This document shows, in pieces, positions 56,949 through 64,000 of a stretch of 64,000 nucleotides of DNA (positions are counted from its first letter, which is position 1; the number at the start of each line of letters is the position of its first letter). The position numbers and the translations under genes were made by a program. The notes under the pieces are model-generated. The model did no database searches and was not told where the DNA came from. It saw only the letters and a list, made by a program, of their open reading frames with translations. Source of the DNA: Hyaloperonospora brassicae (taxonomy: Eukaryota; Oomycota; Peronosporomycetes; Peronosporales; Peronosporaceae); NCBI GenBank assembly GCA_947650285.1, contig CANTFL010000056.1, positions 62,001 through 126,000 on the forward strand, in the 5' to 3' direction.

Positions 56949-59900
56949 TGGCCTGTTCACCAACAGTCTTACCGCACGATGTGAAAGGTGCGTCGTCGCT
57001 TCAAGCGTAGCCTAATAGCGCTGTTTACTTGTTAATAGTACGGTCGCGTTTCATCTTGCTGTATCACTTAGCTTTTGCAGATTGACATTGTATTATCGCG
57101 TAGCAGTCGCCTCGGCCTCTAATTATAATTTTATGACGTGATAGTACGCCGTATTCAGATGGCACGTACACAATGATCTGGACGATGCTTCGTGTACGAG
57201 CTGATGAAACATGCGATCAGTTAGACAAGCAACGCAGATTTACACAAGAGAAGATGATAAACTGACGTCACTAATTCGTTCTTTGCTTTCCTGACGCATA
57301 TCCTTCCGGACGCACAATGTAACGGGAGCTGGTGCTTGCATAAAAAATCAAATTACTTTCGATGACCATAGTGTAGATAATGGCTTCAACGTATACGTAG
57401 AATGTACGTGCGGAGCAAAATGAGTCAACTTGGTGATCAAAGTTTATCAAAGGGAAGGTGAAGACGTGTTTATGATGTCCTTTAACTTTGTATCGATACA
57501 TACCGTTGGCCTGGCTTTGACTATGCGTAATGACAAGTTACTAATATATATGTCTGCTCACCACCCTTTGCGCGTATCCACCAGCGATCTGTGTTGTGTT
57601 TATTATAATGGCTCATATCACTAATGACCATAGCAGTGTCAAATATTACCTGTGACGGTACAATTACGTCAACATTTACTCGGCAAAATTAATAATAGAG
57701 AACGTTATCGGCAAAATGAATTTACATTGACCCATTTTGGTGTGGATGACATGAGATGGGCATACTTCATATCACCTTCAGCACCTCCAACGGCATAAAG
57801 TGATATTTTTATTATTTGCCACAGAACTTTTACAAATATCATCCATATGTCGATAAGTAACACGTAATCCTCGCATGTGTATTCAAACGTATTTCATTTA
57901 TCACTTCCGAAGTTACTGAGCTAATAGTAAATGCGATATTTACTGTTCTCTATATTGTACTGATATTTCTCCTTTCATCAATGAATGCCTGTTAATCCTT
58001 GTAATTAGGAGATGTACTTAAAGCACCAAAAGTTCAACTCCTAAATTTGGTGTATAATAATTTTCATCGCTTTTATAATTTTTGTAAACTTAGTAATGTG
58101 ATACACGAGGAGTTCTTCAAGCTAGTCAAAGGAGAGCGTTCATATTCACGGAAACGACCAATGCGAAAAAAGATAATAAAAAATTAGTAATGACTCAATG
58201 CGTAATTTTGATATTCGATAAAACCTTACAAGTAGAATTGGTGGTGTTTGCTCTCAACGCAAAAATTTTCTGAAATCGAGAAGTAAAGAAACATTGCGCG
58301 AGTGTAACAAGTGACAAACGAATAAACTCGGAATAATTTATTTTTATATACAAACCTAACAATGAATTATATTGTGCTCTTATAAATACACCAATAGATG
58401 TACAACCAATAATTGGAATAAAGTCAGAGGAGCAAGGATTACTACGTAATCGACAATACCCTAGAAGACGCGATATAGGTCCGTTCAGAATAGAAGATAC
58501 AATCATTCAGTCACGGGGCGCGGTCTTTTCTGTGTGGGCTTGAAAGCACAATCTTTCAGCCGCAATATTGAATCAATCGGATGCCCGAGTACGTGCACAA
58601 TCATTGCGGTACAAGTAGCGTTGTGGGCGATTTGGAAGCACAGAAACAGGATAAGGTATATGACTTATGATATGTTGTAAATTCCTATCGCCGCTTTCTG
58701 CGACTTACACCCGTAATGTGCTCATAGATGCAATTTGCAGGTAAAAACGTGTCGCCTGTCGAGTTATCATTCGTCCGCCAGCACTTATAAAATCAACATC
58801 TCCGATGGTATTGCGCAAGTCATATCGCTCCACTACGACAATTGCTGTTGTCATCCGCAGTCTATAAACTGAACTACCCATGTGACTCTCACAATGCGTG
58901 TAAGGCTACCCGCTCTCCCAGAGAGAGCATGCGTGCATCCCGGTTACCCTCGACTTGTGCAAGAGGAACACAGTGTACAACTTCACAGGACGTTGAACTG
59001 TCGTCGTGCCGTTCATCTGTGTTATCGCGCCGTTGAGCTGTATTATCGTGCCGAGTGGAAGCGCTTTTTCGTATCGGTATACACGTATCGATGGATTTAA
59101 GACCGACAAATTTGGCTGCATTTGCCGCGGACGATACTTCGATCTCATGTCTTCTTGTCTGATTTTTATGCATTCTCAAGTGGTGTTGTGTTGTCGACAT
59201 TGCATCAATTTCAATCGGATCACAGCATGTTGTCCATTGGTTCTTCGTGCTTTTTTATGCGTGACATGTTCCTTTATGCAGTAAAAAGAGCAGCAATTGT
59301 GTTTTTGTGCACATATATCGTGATCCGCTCCAAGTCCAGGGTCGACGTCAAGTTATATTCTCAGCATGTCACGACCTGCTCCTCGTAACAGTATCCCGCA
59401 TTGGCCGTTGTAACGACCGCACAGAAGCTGATGCTGACAAGATACAAGTAGTAAAGGATGTGTAGTATTGGACATCCAGTATCTAATTTGTTCCAGCACC
59501 TTGTGTCGTGCCAAAATGTAAGATACTAACTACATCAGAAATAGAAGATCGCTTCCCCCTCAGGTATGACTATTTCTGGCGTATTGGTGCGCATTCCGTT
59601 GCGTCGATGAACGTGATATATAGCTGGCAATCCAAATACAGTGTTTCGGTTATCGGTGTAGGTGCTTACTCGCCTTGCCATATATGACCCTGAAATTACT
59701 TATGATTGCGCGCTATGACATTACTTAAATAAGGCAAGTTAACGTTTTTGGATCGCAATGTGTTCTATGTGGCGTCTAGCAAAGACTTGTTACGATAATG
59801 CTTGATCCATCCAGACCGTAGGCGCGTTCAAACCAACATGTGTACCATCTTTGAAGACGTGACGTAATACTGCGTTGAGAGGCGAGCGCTACGAACGCAA

Positions 59901-62447
59901 TGGTGCGTGTGTAATCGTTGCCTCTAGCCCTAGAGAAAGAAAGAATGTGATGGATTGATGTGTAAACCCACTAACGATCCAGTAATTGGAATGACATTGA
60001 CACACATTCGCACGGCACAAATCATGACTTGTGTGTATCTTACCCCATTAATATCGTGTAGGACGGTAAATGTATATTGTAGCAAACATTTTTTACTAGA
60101 CAATGTTCAATTGGGAAGCAACGATGGGAGGCTGCATTTTCCCAGTCATCATTGTACTTTGCATCTCAAAACATGAGCTTAAACAACAGAAAAGAAAAGC
60201 TTTCTACGGGCAAGGATGATAGGATAGGTGGAGCAAGCAAAGTATGCAGATTTTCACTGTACTCAACAAATTATTTTATTACATTATTATTTGGCGACGT
60301 TATATTTTCAAACCGAAATGAGAAGTAACTCCACTAATGACTGTTCAGTCGGATTCCAGTCATGCATTAGACTGACGTTGAGTTTGTTCGCTGATTTCAG
60401 AAGTAGGCAGGCTGTTTGGCTCTTCGTTGCAAACTTGTTCCGTCCTGGAACGGAGACAAGCCTATACTGCTTATACGGCTGTAACGTAATGCGATAATTA
60501 CAGTATTTGCATCTTTTGTCTCATTGTCACACTCTTTTCACAAACATCCATCTATGTACCACGCTATCCGAGGCTCGCACCCTGTTCGCAAATCGTTCCT
60601 TTCATCCCTGTAACCATCCCTATCTATGTACACGCCATCCCACTTTGCAAATATTGTCAGCAGACATAACTCAATAGTTATATTTTTTGTAAATTATAAC
60701 TTGGTCGTGGTCTTTAGGAAGGACCCAGCACGGAAGAGTGTCCTACTGGCTAGAGATGCCATGCAGCAGTATACCGAATGCCTTGAATATTGCATCTATA
60801 CGCTGTGGCATCCGCATCGAGCAATCGATACGTATCAGGTCTTGTCTCGCAAGCAATGATCGACACGATCTTGCAAGTCAGTAAAACGTTCTTGTGAGTG
60901 CCACCTGTAGAACTACGTCGCCCGCAATCCCACGGAACAATGTACTTCGATCGTGGTTCCAATCATTTTCCATCTACTCTTGTGATGCAGCGAGCGCTCG
61001 GGAACTACAATTCGATTGCCGACAGTATCTGCACAGACACAAACAGCTAAATCAAGTGTAGGATGGTCGGCGAATGGTGAACATCTGGGACGCATTTGCC
61101 TACGGACCAGTGTTGAGTTATGCTTGTGAAGTATGCGGTTATTCTCAGCCGTTCTTGCTTTTCTGGACGTTGACGCGATTGTTTGCAGTGCCTTCGTCGG
61201 TCGCAGCCCCACAATTGACTACACTTTCGAAACTCCACCTTTTTAGCATTCACAGACTCAAATAAGTCTCGTTACGGATTGTTTTTCGGGGCCACGGGAA
61301 TCAGGACGACTCTATGTACGACTTTTGTACGCTGATTGCCCTATCACGTGGCTTACCGCGATTGACCCCTCGCTGGGTGCGCTTTCTCGAAACGAATGGC
61401 AAATATTAAAATAAAAGAATGTGAGATCAAGGAAATGGACGACACCCAGTGCTCCGCTCCTAATGAGATATAACACATCATCGTATAACACATCTGCATG
61501 ATGAAATATTATGGCGGTCAACAGGTACGCAGAAAATGAAGCTGCATAAGGCCCTTCCATCTCCGACACTTCTGTTCAGTCTCTTGCTTGTCGCTACGCA
61601 CACCCGTAACGTGTTTACCTGATACTTTTCACAATGCAATTCGAAAATACACGTTTTGTCGATACGCTGGTTGGTGCAGTCTCATAGAATGTAGATTGTT
61701 TCGAAAAAAGTCGCTGCATCAATCGCTCGTTTGCGTAGGAATGGGCTCTGACTGCCGCAGTGCGTTTATTGATTAACGTCATTGCGGCAGCAACTGGGGC
61801 TAATGACTTTACTTAGTTATCACTCCTTCGAGCCTGCCGATTTTCATGGGGCAGCAGGCTCCAATTCCCGCAAGTTTGGTGCACAAAAATGCACCATTGT
61901 GACTGCATTGGTGGTCTGACGTCCCACCAGCAACCACCGCTACTATTAAGACGCCTGACTGTAAGCCGTTTTAGCTCTCCAAGTACATGCGTGGAAGACG
62001 CGCAAGCAAAGTGGCTGCTCAAACAAGCAGCGCATCCAAGCTACATGCACTATGTCTCACTCATACACGACTTGCTTTTTACTCGCAATTCTGACATCAT
62101 CTGTTACACAGTCTTGTGCGGCCATCATCTGTGTGTCATCTTACAGCTCAGCGTACTGTATCTCGATGGTTGGTCTGCATCTATTCCTAGATCATTGATC
62201 GAAGATCGAATTGAAAGACTCGCTCCTACGTAAAACTTCACACTAACGAAGTCTTCTAGGCTTCACTCGATCGAAGTGCAAAAAACTGCTGCGTCACACT
62301 ATAGTAGGCCACGTAGCGACGCAACAAAACCAGCGCACGAAGCAGCAACAATCACGTCATGCTTGTCGCCAGAATGAAACGCAAGTTCACGCCCTTCATA
62401 CAACTTCGTTTGTATACGTCCTCATTCAAGCTGGTCCACGTCCGGTA
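56949..62447. other. Gene-empty stretch right of copia remnant D
   Basis: Short frames without recognised domains. A three-unit degenerate 19-21 bp tandem repeat (CGTTGAGCTGTATTATCGTGC type) lies at 58991-59051. The right end (62230-62447) should hold the 3' untranslated region of the FIBP-family gene. Confidence 0.4.
58991..59051. repeat. Three-unit degenerate tandem repeat
   Basis: Three consecutive units of 19, 21 and 21 bp related to CGTTGAGCTGTATTATCGTGC. No gene overlaps convincingly. Confidence 0.7.
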
Positions 62448-63899
62448 CTAACGACCTGGTGACTCAAAGGCAATTGCCATCCGAGCCTGCACCGCTGAAG
62501 CGCTGGTTACCGTCCGCTCCGTCGCGCCATTATGCAAATATGCCGGCTCATACGTCGTTGTTGCAGCAGGGTGACAGCGATCGTAGACTGCCAGCACCAC
62601 AGCTCGACATACGCTGATAAAGCGATCCCAGCTAGCAAGCAGTAAGCCGCGCGTCCCCTGACCATTAAGGTACCACACATCCAGCTCAGCTAGCGCATCG
62701 ACGAACGCGCTGAATAGAGCATTCAGCTGTGGCTTCATCACCCCACACTCGTGTAAAACGTATACGACACGAGTCAGCAAGTGCTCCAGTAGATGTTGAA
62801 ACTCTTTTGGCTGAGACAGGCCAGCACCAATGGTTAACAGCCCATGGACCACAAGGTACAACTTGCTCTCCAGCTCGTCAAAAGTGTAAACGATATTCCG
62901 CAGTGTCCCCTCTGCGGCAGTCCACGCTTGTACGCGTGCGATAATGTTGTCTCGATACGTCTTGAGCACGTCATTGTCATTAATCAGATGTGCCTTCAGA
63001 TCGCGCAGACAGTTGGCCAAAAGATGGCTCGGATCTAACCCAACTGTCTCCCATACGCTAGTCGGCTGCAGCGTCTCCTGCAACATACCAGTAGTTGGCC
63101 ACTCCCCAGTGCTCAGAGATCGCAATGCAAGTTGGGCACCATTCTCGACAACAGTGTCGCCAACTACGTTTGTTGTTGCGAGAGCTTTATTCGAATACGT
63201 GAGCTTCGGAAACGTCGTTCGTTGCGGGAGCCAGTGCGTCATTAGCAATGCAGCGATGTAACAGAGATCGGACCACGTTAAAAATCCAGTGTCAGGATGT
63301 TGGGGATGCACTTGAAACCTCGTGTGCAAGATAAAGAGCAGACACGCGTACTCGCTGGCAAGCTGCTCCGAAAGCAGGAAGAGGTCGCTAATCGTACGAC
63401 CTACAGAACCGTGGAAGTTGCGATCTTCCACCGCAGCATACACCCGTCGAAGATTATCCAGTTGACGGCGACAGCTTTTCAGCGTGCGTCCAGATCGTTC
63501 AGCTACATCATCCAAATCCTTTTCTAGACGGCCACAGAGCTTCTTGCCCAGCAGCCAGCGGTCCGTGTCGGCATCTCGCACGTAGTAGCGTTGCACCATG
63601 TAATACTGCTGGTCAGGAGGGATCTGAAACAACAACTGCGATCGAAACAAACTTGGCTGTGCCAAGTAGTGCTCCAGCTTATCGTAGAGTCGATACTGGT
63701 CCACAGTGTCTCGCCAGAGTAGCTCGCGCAATTTTGAGGCTGCGTCTCCGCCGAGAAATGACATGGGCACAGCCAGCGGGAGACTCAGACGAGCGGTCAG
63801 CGTATCGTCGGCGTTGTGGCCCGCGAGCCACAGCGCGAAGACGTCTTCATTTACACGGATCGGGTCGGTCAAGAAGGCCTCGAACACCTCGCGCACCAT
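62448..63899 (-). CDS. FIBP-family protein (acidic FGF intracellular-binding protein homologue)
   Basis: Single-exon gene encoding 483 residues. The frame is open further upstream to a GTG at 63974, but the first ATG is at 63899. That start gives MVREVFEAFLTDPIRVNEDV, which lines up with the start of animal FIBP (FxxNTTLIDEDVYRLWLDG versus FLTDPIRVNEDVFALWLAG). The strongest family block is at about residues 90-155: LLFQIPPDQQYYMVQRYY, then LGKKL, KDLDD, and TLKSCRRQLDNLRRVY. A later GLLLASWDRFISVCRAVVLAVYD near residues 430-450 matches the family's C-terminal WDRYMxxLRxCLLxLYH. At 483 residues it is longer than the roughly 360-residue animal protein, with extra sequence mainly in the middle and at the C-terminus. 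FIBP is described as a nuclear/cytosolic partner of internalised FGF1 in mammals. Oomycetes lack that signalling, so the role here is unknown. Confidence 0.88.
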   Translation of the reverse strand: MVREVFEAFLTDPIRVNEDVFALWLAGHNADDTLTARLSLPLAVPMSFLGGDAASKLRELLWRDTVDQYRLYDKLEHYLAQPSLFRSQLLFQIPPDQQYYMVQRYYVRDADTDRWLLGKKLCGRLEKDLDDVAERSGRTLKSCRRQLDNLRRVYAAVEDRNFHGSVGRTISDLFLLSEQLASEYACLLFILHTRFQVHPQHPDTGFLTWSDLCYIAALLMTHWLPQRTTFPKLTYSNKALATTNVVGDTVVENGAQLALRSLSTGEWPTTGMLQETLQPTSVWETVGLDPSHLLANCLRDLKAHLINDNDVLKTYRDNIIARVQAWTAAEGTLRNIVYTFDELESKLYLVVHGLLTIGAGLSQPKEFQHLLEHLLTRVVYVLHECGVMKPQLNALFSAFVDALAELDVWYLNGQGTRGLLLASWDRFISVCRAVVLAVYDRCHPAATTTYEPAYLHNGATERTVTSASAVQARMAIAFESPGR

Positions 63900-64000
63900 A
63901 GAGTTTGAGGGCTTATTTTGTGGACCACACAAAGGCTTCGGCCCTCTGTTCAAAGCACGCCGGGCAGCTGGCACACGATCGACACGTCGTGGGGATAGAT
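63900..64000 (-). promoter_or_regulatory. Upstream region of the FIBP-family gene
   Basis: The last 101 bases lie immediately upstream of the FIBP start and must include its leader and perhaps its promoter. No TATA box or initiator match was recognised. The coding frame stays open through most of it without an ATG. Confidence 0.4.

Noticed and set aside
1..64000. RxLR or Crinkler effector genes
   Set aside because: I looked for a signal peptide followed by RxLR...EER, or LxLFLAK-type starts, in the longer frames and found none that hold together. Short or spliced ones could have been missed.
1..64000. tRNA, rRNA and CRISPR-type arrays
   Set aside because: No cloverleaf-type A/B box pair, rRNA core sequence or regularly spaced identical repeats were recognised by eye. 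A tRNA scan was not possible.

Overview
The window looks like nuclear DNA of an oomycete, most likely a plant pathogen of the Phytophthora/downy-mildew group. The reasons are compact genes with short introns (67-98 bp, donors mostly GTAYGT or GTGCGT, acceptors TAG/CAG), a secreted pectate lyase of the type that group carries, decayed Ty1/copia retrotransposons, and a strong split between GC-richer gene islands and AT-richer gene-empty stretches. No prokaryotic operon, rRNA, CRISPR array or convincing tRNA was seen. The organism call is inference; no database could be searched.

Layout. (1) 1-2.4 kb: a two-exon cyclin of the T/K type on the minus strand. (2) 2.4-18.7 kb: a gene-empty stretch with decayed coding-like pieces (3.7-5.7 kb) and at least three minus-strand copia remnants (RT/RNase H at 6.3-7.1 kb; a near full-length but broken copy at 10.7-15.5 kb; a pre-integrase piece at 16.9-17.5 kb). 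(3) 18.7-19.5 kb: an intact secreted pectate lyase standing alone. (4) 19.5-34.7 kb: AT-rich, mostly unassigned. It contains a putative inverted-repeat element (27.5-28.85 kb) that encloses a GC-rich Ser/Asp/Gln repeat reading frame and a 30-bp perfect hairpin, followed by a LINE-like remnant. (5) 34.7-44.8 kb: the main gene island. It holds a four-exon sedoheptulokinase-type kinase fused to an N-terminal transposase-type DNA-binding region, a secreted trypsin-like serine protease, a small N-terminal MGCC protein with predicted lipid anchors, a coiled-coil protein with a TACC-like end, and a Tim17/22/23-family membrane protein. (6) 44.8-62.4 kb: a second gene-empty stretch with a candidate solo LTR (45.9 kb) and a decayed copia element between two LTR-like direct repeats (52.0 and 56.8 kb). 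(7) 62.4-63.9 kb: a single-exon FIBP-family gene.

The genes do not form one pathway. They are housekeeping functions (transcription cyclin, sugar kinase, mitochondrial-type membrane protein, cytoskeletal coiled coil, FIBP) plus two secreted enzymes likely facing the host or environment (pectate lyase, serine protease). The most unusual observation is the open reading frame that joins a CENP-B/pogo-type DNA-binding region to a sedoheptulokinase with no stop or required intron between them.
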